Source: Desulfonatronospira thiodismutans ASO3-1 (lineage in GTDB: Bacteria > Desulfobacterota > Desulfovibrionia > Desulfovibrionales > Desulfonatronovibrionaceae). From it: a stretch of 64,000 nt of DNA. Both the position numbers and the translations under genes were made by a program. The notes beneath the pieces were generated by a model. The model had not been told where the DNA came from, searched no databases, and saw nothing but the letters and a program-made list of their open reading frames with translations. Of the stretch, positions 9,137 to 18,592 are shown piece after piece; positions within the stretch are counted from its first letter, which is position 1; each line of letters begins with the position of its first letter. Where the stretch lies: positions 795,658 through 859,657 of the forward strand of contig NZ_ACJN02000001.1 of assembly GCF_000174435.1 (NCBI RefSeq). Reading direction: 5' to 3'.

Positions 9137-9640
9137 ATGAAAGGAACCTTTCTGTTCATACTCATTTTGTGCCTGGCGGCGACCATTATCGCATTCAAGA
9201 AAGATCCGCAACTGGTCAATGACGGATTCGTCCAGGGAATGAAAATGCTGGCCAAAATCCTGCCCATACTCTTGGTGGCCTTTATCCTGGCCGGTATGGT
9301 GGAACAGATCCTGCCCAAAGATCTCCTTGCAGACATCCTGGGACCAGAGTCCGGGTTCAGGGGACTGGCCCTGGGGACCCTGGCCGGGGCAGTAATGCCT
9401 GGAGGACCGTTCATCCTTTTTCCGCTGATGGCGGTGCTGCTCAAAGCCGGGGCAGGAGTGGGGCCACTGGTGGCCTTTCTCACTTCCTGGGCCCTGCTGG
9501 GTTTTCATCGCCTGCTCATTTACGAAGCTCCTATTATGGGCTGGAAGTTCGCCCTGTGCCGCATGGCGGCCAGCCTGATTTTCCCTATAGTCATAGGCTA
9601 CTTCGCAGACTGGGCCTGGAAGGCCTGGTCCAGGGGATAA
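9137..9640 (+). CDS. Small permease (DUF318/ArsP-like half)
   Basis: A 167-residue membrane protein with about four or five hydrophobic segments: residues 3-19, 36-55 (ILPILLVAFILAGMVEQILP), 77-105, 108-125 and 138-158. The G-rich GLALGTLAGAVMPGGPF loop and the length match half-size members of the permease family that includes ArsP-type exporters. Related full-length proteins have eight or more helices and carry a metal-binding CxC; no such motif is visible here, so the substrate is unknown. A good ribosome site (GGGAGGATC) precedes the ATG. The lipoprotein gene follows 81 bp later on the same strand. Confidence 0.65.
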   Translation: MKGTFLFILILCLAATIIAFKKDPQLVNDGFVQGMKMLAKILPILLVAFILAGMVEQILPKDLLADILGPESGFRGLALGTLAGAVMPGGPFILFPLMAVLLKAGAGVGPLVAFLTSWALLGFHRLLIYEAPIMGWKFALCRMAASLIFPIVIGYFADWAWKAWSRG

Positions 9641-9721
9641 ATGTTCCCGCCTGCGTTAAACCTGGCATTAATATTGAATAACTCATGTCTGACACCATAT
9701 TTTTCAGGCAGGGTTATCCTT

Positions 9722-10405
9722 ATGAAACAACTCCTTCTGATGATTTTAATTATGATACCAACCATGACCGGCTGTGCCTGGGTTGAAGAAAACTTTGAAC
9801 AGACAATAGACCCCCGTCTGGACCATGTTACAATCTACCAGCGCCCTACCCTGGACAAGGCCCGGCAGGATGTTCCAGTCTACCCTGTAAGTTTTGCCCA
9901 ACAGGACCTCACGGCGGTATTTTTCCCGTTTTATGTACATGAACGGTCCGGTGGATCCACGGATACAGGGCGTAAAATCGGACACCTGTTCTGGAGAAGC
10001 TGGGTGGGGGAGGAAGTTTTTCCCAGCATAAGCTACAGGGATATGCAGGATGCTCCGGGAAAAACCGCCGCCAGGAGAATGGCAGGTGAAAAAGAGGCTG
10101 ACCTGTATGTCCTGGGCCAGGTCAACCATTATCTTTACGGAGGCTCTCAGGGAAGTACCAGCATAGCCCTGACCATCAATATCTACTGTGTGCAGACTGA
10201 TGAGCTTGTCTGGTCCATGGCCCATTCAGGCCGCATAGACAACGCCAGAGACAGGGATTTTGTCCTGGTTACCCGCCGGACCTGGATGCCCCAGTCCCCG
10301 GAATACGTCATAGTCAAAAACCTGGCACACGACATGGGACAGCCCGTCAAAGCCTGGACCCGGGGGACACAGGGCAGCATACCCTCTGCTGGACCCGCTT
10401 ATTGA
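9722..10405 (+). CDS. Putative lipoprotein of unknown function
   Basis: A 227-residue exported protein. From the ATG at 9722 the product begins MKQLLLMILIMIPTMTGCAW, a lipoprotein signal with lipobox TMTGC and Cys18 as the acylated residue; the frame is open upstream to 9641 but that extension would bury the signal. The mature part has patches such as GRKIGHLFWRSWVGEEVFP and MAGEKEADLYVLGQVNHYLY, and shows no domain I can name; it recalls CsgG/GNA1162-like outer-membrane lipoproteins in which a conserved 'ADxxVxGxV' strand occurs. It follows the permease and converges with the site-2 protease gene. Confidence 0.6.
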   Translation: MKQLLLMILIMIPTMTGCAWVEENFEQTIDPRLDHVTIYQRPTLDKARQDVPVYPVSFAQQDLTAVFFPFYVHERSGGSTDTGRKIGHLFWRSWVGEEVFPSISYRDMQDAPGKTAARRMAGEKEADLYVLGQVNHYLYGGSQGSTSIALTINIYCVQTDELVWSMAHSGRIDNARDRDFVLVTRRTWMPQSPEYVIVKNLAHDMGQPVKAWTRGTQGSIPSAGPAY

Positions 10406-10419
10406 TAAACAGCAGCGGA

Positions 10420-11562
10420 TCAATCCGAAAAGCTGCGGTCTCCCTCTATCTCCATCCTGGCTGAGAGATACCCCATAATGTCCTTGAGGGAGATCATTCC
10501 CATCAGAATACCGTTATCCACAACCATCATCCTGCTCTGCCCTTCCTGGTTCATCCTGTTCAGGGCATACAGTATGTCTGTGTTGGGATGAATAGTATTG
10601 TTGTCCGAGCAGGGAATGTACACATGGCGTACCAGTGTGTCCCCCCACTGATGCCGGTCGATGCTCCCGATCTGTCTGGTGGTGATGCACCCCAGCAGTT
10701 TTCCCTGGTCCACCACTGGAAACATCTTGAAATGAAACTGGTAGATATACTCTTCAACCAGTCTGGCAAGAGTTATATCCGGGGAAACGTAGACCGGCCG
10801 CTTCATGAGTGATCTTACCCTGGCGCCGGCCACAGCGCTTTTAATCATCATCTGCCTGTAAGCATTCTGGGCCACGTAGCGGATAAATATTCCGATGACA
10901 AAATACCACAGCCCTCCTACCACGTTTCCGGTAAGCATGTTCAGGATTCCAATACCTATGAGCACCAGGCCGAACATGGAACCCATATTGGCTGCAATCC
11001 GGGTGGCCCAGCGCTGGTCCCCCTTCCATTTCCAGAGAACAGCCCTTAAAATCCTCCCTCCGTCCATGGGGAATGCGGGGATCAGATTGAAAACAGCCAG
11101 GATGGTGTTGATAAGGGCCAGATACATGAATAAAATGATGCCCGCCGCTCCCAATTCCATAAACTGGGCCGCATTATACAGGACAAAGAATACCAGGGCC
11201 AGAAATATGCTGGCCAGAGGTCCTGCAATGGCTATCCAGAATTCACTCTTGGGACTCTGGGGATCATCCTCCATCTCGGCCACGCCGCCAAAAATGAACA
11301 GGGTGATGCCCCGGATGGGAACCCCGTAATTGCGGGCAACCCAGGAATGCCAGAACTCGTGAAACAAAATGGAGAAAAAAAGCCCCAGGGCCCCGATCAC
11401 GCCCAGTATCCAGTAACCCATGGGGCTTAAGTCTTCAATGAAGTGAGGAAAAAATCCCACTGCCAGGGACCAGGTTACCAGTACGGCGATTATCAGCCAG
11501 CTGACATCCACCTTGATCTGAAAGCCGAATATCTTGAACAGGTTGAGGCTTTTGCCGAACAT
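10420..11562 (-). CDS. Site-2 protease family protein with CBS pair (M50)
   Basis: A 380-residue membrane zinc metalloprotease. The HEFWH motif (LFHEFWHSWVARNYGV) near residue 69 supplies the zinc ligands and catalytic Glu; NLIPAFPMDGGRILRA carries the second conserved Asp. About five membrane segments precede two C-terminal CBS domains (from about residue 245, MKRPVYVSPDITLARL, and ending MGMISLKDIMGYL), which usually sense adenine nucleotides. Homologues resemble sporulation SpoIVFB-type enzymes, but the substrate here is unknown. The start at 11562 follows AAGGA by about 7 bp; the frame also opens at 11583. It is divergent from yjbQ. Confidence 0.88.
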   Translation of the reverse strand: MFGKSLNLFKIFGFQIKVDVSWLIIAVLVTWSLAVGFFPHFIEDLSPMGYWILGVIGALGLFFSILFHEFWHSWVARNYGVPIRGITLFIFGGVAEMEDDPQSPKSEFWIAIAGPLASIFLALVFFVLYNAAQFMELGAAGIILFMYLALINTILAVFNLIPAFPMDGGRILRAVLWKWKGDQRWATRIAANMGSMFGLVLIGIGILNMLTGNVVGGLWYFVIGIFIRYVAQNAYRQMMIKSAVAGARVRSLMKRPVYVSPDITLARLVEEYIYQFHFKMFPVVDQGKLLGCITTRQIGSIDRHQWGDTLVRHVYIPCSDNNTIHPNTDILYALNRMNQEGQSRMMVVDNGILMGMISLKDIMGYLSARMEIEGDRSFSD

Positions 11563-11704
11563 TATTTTTCCTTGTCGCCCCATGCAGGAAAAAGTCTTTC
11601 CAGGAGGGCTGATTAGATTTGAAAATGGCTGCTGTTTTTACTAAAATTGAATAAATTTTCTAATTCTTATTTCCCAAGGTGTAAACTAAAAAAGGAGAAC
11701 CGCC

Positions 11705-12121
11705 ATGAAAAGCTACCGTCAGGAACTGTGGATGAACATTCCGGCCCGCATGGATTTTGAAAACATCACCCCCCGGGTTCAGGACGCGGTAAACAAAAGC
11801 GGGGTCAGCGAAGGCCTGGTCCTGGTCAATGCCATGCACATCACAGCCAGCGTCTTCATAAATGATGACGAATCCGGCCTGCACCACGACTACAAAATCT
11901 GGCTGGAAAAACTTGCTCCCCACGAACCTGTATCCAGCTATCGGCACAACGTTGGCGAAGACAATGCCGACGCACACATGAAAAGGCAGGTCATGGGCAG
12001 GGAAGTGGTGGTAGCCATCACTGAGGGCAGACTTGACCTGGGTCCGTGGGAGCAGGTTTTCTACGGAGAATTCGACGGAAGAAGAAAAAAAAGGGTGCTT
12101 ATAAAGGTGATTGGCGAGTAG
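11705..12121 (+). CDS. YjbQ/UPF0047 family protein
   Basis: A 138-residue, full-length member of the UPF0047 (YjbQ) family, small single-domain cytoplasmic proteins. Signature residues are visible: [19 protein letters not shown], then YRHN...[13 protein letters not shown] and [20 protein letters not shown]. coli YjbQ has weak thiamine-phosphate synthase activity, but the physiological role of the family is not settled. The ribosome site AAAGGAGAACCGCC precedes ATG 11705. The 140-bp divergent gap to the protease gene is AT-rich and should contain its promoter. Confidence 0.9.
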   Translation: MKSYRQELWMNIPARMDFENITPRVQDAVNKSGVSEGLVLVNAMHITASVFINDDESGLHHDYKIWLEKLAPHEPVSSYRHNVGEDNADAHMKRQVMGREVVVAITEGRLDLGPWEQVFYGEFDGRRKKRVLIKVIGE

Positions 12122-12152
12122 CCGTCACAGGCGGCACAACCTGATGCTTTAT

Positions 12153-12181
12153 TTGACATCGCCTGCCTTATAGCATAATAA
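12153..12181 (+). promoter_or_regulatory. Candidate sigma-70 promoter and long leader of mgtE
   Basis: TTGACA at 12153-12158 is followed after 17 bp by TAATAA at 12176-12181. Transcription from here would give a leader of about 240 nt before mgtE. The leader includes a GAGGC-CTGA-GCCTC hairpin near 12300 and a CCGCC/GGACGG pair near 12330. Magnesium transporter genes often have regulatory leaders (for example M-box), but I cannot match this one to a known riboswitch. No gene is seen in 12122-12432. Confidence 0.5.
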
Positions 12182-12432
12182 TAATCTGTTTGTGCTTGAA
12201 ATTATTTTGGACGAGAAACACTCTTCAAGTGAGGCCGGTTTTAAAAATGGACCTTCCGAGTAGTAGGTACAACATATTTTGCCAACCAGACCGAAAAAGA
12301 GGCCTGAGCCTCTATTACGCCATTATCCCGCCTTCCGGGACGGTATTAAAGACGGATACATTTCTGACCTGCCCTGACTGATCCGCCTTATGCCGTCCCC
12401 CCATGGAGGCGGCCAATATCAGGAGGTGGATC

Positions 12433-13866
12433 ATGGACAACAAAATCCTCATAGAAGCCAAGGACTTTCTGGATGCAGCCCTGGACAGCGACGATCAGGG
12501 CCGCCAGGAGTTGATTTCCAGGCTGGAATCCCTGCTGGAGGCCGGAGACCATGACTCCATCAGGGATTTTTTCTATTCCCTGCACCCCGCAGACGGGGCC
12601 CAGGCCCTGGAACTGTTCTCCCCGGAAAAGGCCTGTGCCTTCATAACCCTGCTCAACAACGAAACCCAGGCACAGATTTTCAATTATCTGCCACCGCATT
12701 TTGAAACCCGCATGGCTTCATGCCTGGGTCGCGCTCAGCTGGCCCGGATAATCGGAGCCATGTCTCACGATGAACGCGCCGACCTGTACAACCGGCTGAC
12801 TTCAGAACAGCAGGAAGAGGTTCTGCCAGCCCTGGCCCACGCCGAACGCGAAGACATCCGCAGGCTGGCATCTTATTCCGAAGGTACTGCAGGCGCAGTC
12901 ATGACCTCCGACTATGCAGCACTGTCGCCCGACATTACCGCCAGGGAAGCCCTGGAAAAGCTCCGCAGGGAGGCACCGGACAAGGAAACCATATATCAAT
13001 GCTACGTCATAGACGAGAACCGCAGGCTGGTAGGAGTTATCTCACTGCGCGAACTCCTGGTGGCCTCTCCAAGATCCCTGGTTTCGGAAGTTATGAACCA
13101 GCAGCCAATTTTCGCTCATGCCCGGGACAACGCTGAAGAAGTGGCTTCCACCATAGCCAAGTACGACCTCATGGCCATGCCCATCATCAACGGTGACGAC
13201 AAGCTCGTGGGCATCGTCACCTTTGATGATGTGCATGACATCCTGGAAGAAGAAGCCACTGAGGACTTTCACCGTATGGGCTCCATATCCGGACACGGGG
13301 AAAGCCTGGTGGGGGTCAATTTCAGGGAGGCCAGCCCCTGGCTGATAATTCAGAAACGCCTGCCCTGGCTTCTGGCCCTGGTCTTTGTCAATCTTCTCTC
13401 AGGTGCCGGCATAGCTTTTTTTGAAAGCACCATCGAAGCTGTAGTGGCCCTGGTCTTTTTTCTGCCCCTGTTGATCGCCAGCGCCGGCAATGCCGGTTCC
13501 CAGTCCTCTACTCTAATGGTCAGGGCCCTGGCTACAGGGGACGTAAAAGCTTCGGACTGGCTTTACCTGCTGGGCAAGGAAGTAGGCATAGCCCTGACCC
13601 TGGGCCTGGGCATGGCCCTGGCCGTGTCCATGGTGGGCATTTTCAGGGGAGGACCGGAAGTGGCCATCGTGGTGGGGCTGACAATGACTGTTGTCGTTCT
13701 TTTCGGCAGTCTGGTGGGATGCCTGCTGCCCTTTCTGCTGGCCAGAATGAAAGTAGATCCGGCAACAGCCAGCGTACCTCTTATAACCTCCATAGCCGAT
13801 ATAGGCGGAATCCTCATCTACTTCAGCATAGCCACGTGGCTCCTGGAAGTTCCGGCGGCGCACTGA
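12433..13866 (+). CDS. mgtE: Magnesium transporter MgtE
   Basis: A 477-residue MgtE-family Mg2+ channel. It has the cytoplasmic N domain (superhelical, residues 1-130), a CBS pair (about 135-255: AVMTSDYAALSPDITAREAL, then ISLRELLVASP and MAMPIINGDDKLVGIVTFDD) and five C-terminal membrane helices with the selectivity signature SAGNAGSQSSTLMVRAL. In characterised MgtE the N and CBS domains close the pore when cytoplasmic Mg2+ is high. The ATG at 12433 has a perfect AGGAGGTG ribosome site; the open frame begins 30 bp earlier at 12403. It is preceded by a long leader and followed by a decayed MITE. Confidence 0.95.
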   Translation: MDNKILIEAKDFLDAALDSDDQGRQELISRLESLLEAGDHDSIRDFFYSLHPADGAQALELFSPEKACAFITLLNNETQAQIFNYLPPHFETRMASCLGRAQLARIIGAMSHDERADLYNRLTSEQQEEVLPALAHAEREDIRRLASYSEGTAGAVMTSDYAALSPDITAREALEKLRREAPDKETIYQCYVIDENRRLVGVISLRELLVASPRSLVSEVMNQQPIFAHARDNAEEVASTIAKYDLMAMPIINGDDKLVGIVTFDDVHDILEEEATEDFHRMGSISGHGESLVGVNFREASPWLIIQKRLPWLLALVFVNLLSGAGIAFFESTIEAVVALVFFLPLLIASAGNAGSQSSTLMVRALATGDVKASDWLYLLGKEVGIALTLGLGMALAVSMVGIFRGGPEVAIVVGLTMTVVVLFGSLVGCLLPFLLARMKVDPATASVPLITSIADIGGILIYFSIATWLLEVPAAH

Positions 13867-13883
13867 AGCAGATATCATCCGGC

Positions 13884-13947
13884 GCAACCTATTCAGGGAA
13901 TGCCGCAATCGGCCAGCAATCAACACCGAGGACCCCCTGAATGGTAC
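13884..13947. mobile_element. Decayed short IS66-like MITE, 64 bp
   Basis: The ends are GCAACCTATTCAGGGA and CCCCCTGAATGGTAC, degenerate forms of the GTAACCATTCAG terminus. Flanks CATCCGGC (13876-13883) and CCTCCGGC (13948-13955) agree at 7 of 8 positions, consistent with an aged 8-bp duplication. The interior is the reverse complement of the 65-bp copy at 36402-36466, so both belong to one short subfamily. Confidence 0.7.
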
Positions 13948-14076
13948 CCTCCGGCCATGGAAATAGTCAGGCGAAAATACTTCCGGCATATTGACATGGC
14001 CTCCTGATCTGGAGCATAAGGAGACTTGGGTTTAGTATATTTTTTTATCATCTTAATCTGTCAGGAGGTATGCATT

Positions 14077-15036
14077 ATGTTCGGAAAGAGGATTTTCATT
14101 GCTGTTGCAGCGGTGCTGGCTCTGGCCCTGTCAGCCCCCCAGGCCAAGGCCAAACAGGACATCCTGTTTGGAGGAGCCTCCATTGTAGGCGTCTACTACC
14201 AGGTAGCCCTGCAGATCAGCAACATCATGAACAACGAAATCGGAGACAAGTACAACTACATAGGCCGGCCCACCGGCGGTTCCGTGTTCAACATCAACGC
14301 CCTGGAACGCGGTGCTTTTGACTTCGGCGTGGCCCAGTCAGACCGCAACTGGCAGGCCTACAACGGCGCCGCCGAATGGGAAGGAAGTCCTATCAAGAGC
14401 CTGCGCAGCCTGTTCAGCATGCACCCTGAGACAGTCATGCTGGTAACCCGCCAGGATACCGACATTCACTCCGTGGAAGACATCAAGGGACACAGGATAA
14501 ACATCGGCAACCCCGGTTCAGGACAGAGGGGCAACGCCATGGACGTTCTGGAAATTTACGGCATAGACCCCCAGAATGACTTCCGGGCCGAGGGACTGGA
14601 ACATCACGAGGCCGCCCGCGCCCTGGTGGACCGCAACATCGACGCATTCTTCTATACCATAGGCAACCCCAGCGCAGCCATCGAAGAGCCTGCAACATCC
14701 GTGGACATCCGCATGATCCCCATCAATGCCCAGGGAATCAAGGACATGGTCGAGGAAAAGCCTTATTACATCATGACCACCATCCCGGGCGGAACTTACC
14801 GTGGCGTGGATGAAGACATCGAGACCTACGCTGTTACCGCCACGGTTGTCAGCGATGAAAAAGTTGATGAAGACGTGGTTTACGACATGGTCAAAACCGT
14901 ATTTGAAAATCTTGACGCTTTGAGGGAATCCCACGCCTCTTTCCGGCATCTGGAAGTCGAGGAAATGCTGCAGGGTCTGTCCGCTCCCCTGCATCCCGGC
15001 GCCAAGAGATATTACGAGGAACAGGGCTGGATGTAG
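14077..15036 (+). CDS. TAXI-family TRAP transporter solute-binding protein
   Basis: A 319-residue periplasmic binding protein. The first 23 residues are a Sec signal peptide (MFGKRIFIAVAAVLALALSA then PQAKA-K), and the mature chain starts with the family's glycine-rich strand DILFGGASIVGVYYQVA. YNYIGRPTGGSVFNINAL, FDFGVAQSDR and INIGNPGSGQRGNAMDVL are hallmarks of TAXI proteins, which bind small carboxylates such as glutamate or 2-oxoglutarate; the ligand here is unknown. ATG 14077 follows AGGAGGT; the frame is open from 14026. It should feed the fused TRAP permease at 15382, 345 bp downstream. Confidence 0.92.
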   Translation: MFGKRIFIAVAAVLALALSAPQAKAKQDILFGGASIVGVYYQVALQISNIMNNEIGDKYNYIGRPTGGSVFNINALERGAFDFGVAQSDRNWQAYNGAAEWEGSPIKSLRSLFSMHPETVMLVTRQDTDIHSVEDIKGHRINIGNPGSGQRGNAMDVLEIYGIDPQNDFRAEGLEHHEAARALVDRNIDAFFYTIGNPSAAIEEPATSVDIRMIPINAQGIKDMVEEKPYYIMTTIPGGTYRGVDEDIETYAVTATVVSDEKVDEDVVYDMVKTVFENLDALRESHASFRHLEVEEMLQGLSAPLHPGAKRYYEEQGWM

Positions 15037-15047
15037 CCCTGGCTCTG

Positions 15048-15170
15048 TACGTAACGGGGCCATAGTCACCTGCCGGTTATACATGATCACACAGCATTAA
15101 AGGTCATTTCCTCCCAGGCTCTGTCCGGCGGTACTTTATAAGTGTCAATTAATCCTGGTCCCGTTACGTA
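15048..15170. repeat. Inverted repeat between the TAXI and TRAP permease genes
   Basis: TACGTAACGGGGCCA at 15048-15062 pairs with TGGTCCCGTTACGTA at 15156-15170, 14 of 15 bases. The ends resemble GTAAC-type MITE termini but I see no flanking duplication, so it may instead be an attenuating stem that lowers permease expression relative to the binding protein. The remainder of 15037-15381 shows no gene. Confidence 0.5.
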
Positions 15171-15381
15171 ATCATTTTTTGGCCGGGAGGTGTCCGCCCC
15201 CCTGCGACACTGGAACCATATCCGTTTTTTCCCGGGTCTTCATGACCCGCCGGCCCCATGGCGGGCAGCCTGCAGCTTTAAATTCCCGTATGAGACAACA
15301 TCCTGATTAATCTCTGCCGCAATCCGGCACAAAGACCTACTCTTCCCGAATGGATAACCGCCAAAAGAACAGGTAAACCAC

Positions 15382-17637
15382 ATGAGCGAACAAGCCGGAA
15401 AAAACAACACTCTTGAGGAAAACCAGAAGACCACGGAAAATCAGGACGGACAGGACAAAGCACCACCCACGACCAAAGAAGCCAGAGACCTGGTGGTCAT
15501 GGTGGAGGCCGGGGTCAGGGATCCCAAAAGCATTGTTGCCAGATGGATTATTGTTCTGCTTTGCCTGGCCTGGTCCATTTTTCAGCTGTCAATAGCTCAT
15601 GACCCCATAAATTCGCATATTGCCAGGATCTGGCACCTGGCTTTCGCCATAGGACTGACCTTTCTGGTTTATCCGGCTTACAAACAGCACTCTACGCCAT
15701 TCTGGGTCAGTCTGACGCAAAAGATCATTCCTTCTTTCGCCAGCAAATCCATCCGTAAAACCATTCCCGTATACGACTGGATATTTGCTGCTCTGGGCAT
15801 GGCTTCTGCTCTTTACTTATGGTGGGATTTCGACAACCTTATTTTCCGCCAGGGCATGCCCAACCAGACCGATATTGTCATGGGCTTTATCCTGATTGTC
15901 CTTTTGCTGGAAGCTGCCCGCCGGGCCCTTGGACCGGCCCTGTCCATTCTGGCCGCCATCTTTCTGGCCTATAACTTCATTGGCCCTTATCTCCCGGAAA
16001 TACTCAGACACAGGGGCATTCCCCTGGACTTCATGATCAGCGACATGTACCTGACCACCACCGGGATTTTCGGGGTGCCCCTGGGGGTTTCCGTATCCTT
16101 CGTGTTTCTCTTTGTACTCTTCGGAGCACTGCTGGACCGGGCCGGCGGGGGAAAGTATTTCATTGACGTGGCCTTTTCCGCCCTGGGGACCTTCAGGGGA
16201 GGACCAGCCAAGGCAGCGGTACTGGCCTCGGGCATGACTGGCATGATCTCCGGTTCTTCCATTGCCAATACAGTCACCACCGGGACCTTTACCATTCCCC
16301 TGATGAAAAAAGTAGGGTTCCCGGGACACAAGGCCGGGGCGGTAGAGGTGGCCGCCTCCACCAACGGCCAGATCATGCCTCCCATCATGGGGGCCGCGGC
16401 CTTCATTATGGCTGAGATCATCGGCATACCCTACTTAGACGTGGTCCGGGCCGCCCTGTTTCCAGCCCTTATAGCCTACCTGGCCCTTTTGTACGTGGTC
16501 CACCTGGAATCGCTTAAAATGGGCATCAAGCCCTTGCCGCGCAAGGAACTGCCCAAATTCTGGAAAACCGTACTGAGGGGATGCCATTTTATAATCCCCC
16601 TGGCCATTCTGATTATCTACCTGGTTGTACTGAGGCGCTCTCCTGTTGCTTCCGCCCTGCACGCCATCCAGGGCCTCATGGTTATCATGCTGGTGCAGCG
16701 GCCCATTATCGCCTTTCTCTCCCTGGGATATCACCGCAAAGCCGGCACCCTGGACCCGGACCTGGACCTCAAGCGCTACATCAGCGGGGCTTTTGTGGAC
16801 GGCCTGCGTGACCTGTGGGACGGCCTGATCATGGGAGCCAGAAACATGATCTCCGTGGGCATAGCCACAGCCACGGCGGGCATAATCGTGGGCGTGGTCT
16901 CCATAACCGGTCTTGTGGGCCGATTCGTAAATATCATTGATGTGCTCTCCATGGGCAACATGGCCCTGATGCTTGTTCTGACCGCCATGACCAGCCTTAT
17001 CCTGGGCATGGGCATGCCTACAACCGCCAATTATATAATAATGGCCACCCTCACCGCGCCGGTCATTCTACACCTGGGCGCGGACATGGGCATAATTTTT
17101 CCCATCATAGCCATTCACCTGTTTGTATTCTATTTCGGAATCCTGGCGGACGTCACCCCGCCGGTGGGCCTGGCCTCCTACGCCGGAGCGGCTATAGCCA
17201 GGTCCGATCCCATCAAGACAGGGGTGCAGGCCTTCTATTACAGTCTTAGAACAGTTATTCTGCCTTTTATATTTCTGTTCAATACGGAACTGCTAATGAT
17301 TGCCGGGGTGACCGCAGCCGGAGGAGTAATATGGCTGGATGATCCTGTGCGCCTGGCCTGGATATTCTTTTCCGGACTTATCGCCATGTTCGCCTTTGCC
17401 TCTGCCCTTCAGGGCTGGCTGGTGATAAAATGCAGGTGGTACGAAAGGCTGTTTCTGCTTCTGGCCTGCGCCACCGCCTTCAGGCCGGGCGTATTTGAGG
17501 TCTACCTGCCCTTTGACCGCCTGGGAATGCAGATCCTGGGGGTATGCATGTTTTTCGCCGTATATATATTCCAGAAAATCAAGGTCCGGAGATTTCAGAA
17601 ATTCATGGCCTCCAGGGCCCAGGAAAAAGGAGAATAA
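15382..17637 (+). CDS. TRAP transporter permease, fused 4TM/12TM subunits
   Basis: A 751-residue membrane protein joining the small (DctQ-like) and large (DctM-like) TRAP permease subunits, the form that normally works with TAXI binding proteins. After a hydrophilic, charged N-terminus (residues 1-50) there are some 16-18 hydrophobic segments. The DctM signature is clear: ASGMTGMISGSSIANTVTTG, then GHKAGAVEVAASTNGQIMPP around residues 285-335, and MGMPTTANYIIMATLTAP near 540. TRAP systems use a Na+ or H+ gradient to import organic acids. The universal stress protein gene starts 3 bp after its stop, forming a common TRAP-Usp pair. Confidence 0.94.
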   Translation: MSEQAGKNNTLEENQKTTENQDGQDKAPPTTKEARDLVVMVEAGVRDPKSIVARWIIVLLCLAWSIFQLSIAHDPINSHIARIWHLAFAIGLTFLVYPAYKQHSTPFWVSLTQKIIPSFASKSIRKTIPVYDWIFAALGMASALYLWWDFDNLIFRQGMPNQTDIVMGFILIVLLLEAARRALGPALSILAAIFLAYNFIGPYLPEILRHRGIPLDFMISDMYLTTTGIFGVPLGVSVSFVFLFVLFGALLDRAGGGKYFIDVAFSALGTFRGGPAKAAVLASGMTGMISGSSIANTVTTGTFTIPLMKKVGFPGHKAGAVEVAASTNGQIMPPIMGAAAFIMAEIIGIPYLDVVRAALFPALIAYLALLYVVHLESLKMGIKPLPRKELPKFWKTVLRGCHFIIPLAILIIYLVVLRRSPVASALHAIQGLMVIMLVQRPIIAFLSLGYHRKAGTLDPDLDLKRYISGAFVDGLRDLWDGLIMGARNMISVGIATATAGIIVGVVSITGLVGRFVNIIDVLSMGNMALMLVLTAMTSLILGMGMPTTANYIIMATLTAPVILHLGADMGIIFPIIAIHLFVFYFGILADVTPPVGLASYAGAAIARSDPIKTGVQAFYYSLRTVILPFIFLFNTELLMIAGVTAAGGVIWLDDPVRLAWIFFSGLIAMFAFASALQGWLVIKCRWYERLFLLLACATAFRPGVFEVYLPFDRLGMQILGVCMFFAVYIFQKIKVRRFQKFMASRAQEKGE

Positions 17638-17640
17638 ATC

Positions 17641-18105
17641 ATGTACCAGCGCATTCTTGTTCCGGTTGACCTGCAGGAAGAAGACGAGCGCCTGCGCAAC
17701 CTTGCTCTGCAGAATGCAGTGGAACTCTGCAGGTTTTATAATGCCCGCCTTTATGTGCTTACTGTTGTTCCGGACCTGGGCATGCCCGTAGTGGGCAACT
17801 ATTTTCCCCAGGACGTGAGCAGCCAGATTGTACGCGAGGCTGAAAACCTTCTTCATGAACATGTGACCAGTCACTTGCCCCAGGATCTGGATATCCAGCA
17901 TATAGTGGCCCAGGGAACTGTTTATCGCCGCATCCTGAAAACCGCCAGGCAAGTCAATGCCGACCTTATAGTCATCCCGGCTCACCGCCCGACCCTGACA
18001 GAGTATTTTATCGGATCCAACACCTCCAGGGTGGTGCGCTACGCCGGATGTTCGGTGCTTGTTGTCCGCTCCGAACTGGACCAGAACATCATTTGCGTGC
18101 GATAA
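17641..18105 (+). CDS. Universal stress protein (UspA family)
   Basis: A 154-residue single Usp domain. It begins MYQRILVPVDL, the usual first strand with the Asp that contacts ATP. The C-terminal region IVIPAHRPTLTEYFIGSN, then RYAGCSVLVVR, corresponds to the G-x2-G-x9-G-S ATP-binding loop, but the usual glycines of the first part are replaced (HRPT), so ATP binding is doubtful. It starts 3 bp after the TRAP permease and is probably translated with it; TeaD of Halomonas is a Usp that regulates its TRAP transporter, and a similar role is inferred here. Confidence 0.9.
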   Translation: MYQRILVPVDLQEEDERLRNLALQNAVELCRFYNARLYVLTVVPDLGMPVVGNYFPQDVSSQIVREAENLLHEHVTSHLPQDLDIQHIVAQGTVYRRILKTARQVNADLIVIPAHRPTLTEYFIGSNTSRVVRYAGCSVLVVRSELDQNIICVR

Positions 18106-18200
18106 AGGCAGACTTGGCATCCGTTATGAACAGCGCTCAAAAAATTAACGAAAACGGCACAAACCTGTCACCTCTGAATGCTTTACTCCCTGAAAGCTGT

Positions 18201-18581
18201 CTAACGCGGGCTTTGCCCACAACCCAGATAAGAAAAGAGTTTTTGGCCCACAGATCACACAGATTGACACAGATAAAAGAGATTGAAGAAGCATGTTTTT
18301 TCCTTGCGGGAATAAGAACCCGCAAGGAAAAGGCATCAGCCGCTTGCGCGGGGGAAGATTACTCCCCGGTATCTACCGCGGATGCGGTGGAGACCATGTG
18401 CATACCAGGTTCTTCATTCCTGGTATGCACATAAAAAACCTCTCTTATCTGTGTGATCTGTGGGCAGTAGTCTTTTTCTTAAAAAAATAAGTGAGGCACA
18501 GTCCCAGTGCCAAGCGATGAACCCCGTCATGGCTCAAATTTTTCTTGTTTTTTGTGACAGGGTTTCAGGAGTAAGTCTAAA
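18201..18581 (+). repeat. Framed nested-palindrome repeat, copy 1 (core type I)
   Basis: The outer frame begins CGCGGGCTTTGCCCACAACC and ends in a GTTTTTTGTGACAGG...AGTAAGTCTAAA segment. The core is a nest of inverted repeats: CCACAGATCACACAG against CTGTGTGATCTGTGG outermost, then TTTTCCTTGCGGG against CCCGCAAGGAAAA, and ATGTGCATACCAGG against CCTGGTATGCACAT. It fills the gap before arsC and has no convincing gene. The same frame with other cores recurs at 23213, 27431, 29836 and 53076. Confidence 0.75.
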
Positions 18582-18592
18582 GGAGCTGTCAA

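Noticed and set aside
12190-12381. 63-codon ORF in the mgtE leader
   Set aside because: No ribosome site and no conserved features; the region is better read as an untranslated leader.
18120-18434. ORFs across the 18.2 kb repeat
   Set aside because: They run through nested inverted repeats and translate both arms of hairpins; no protein-like pattern.
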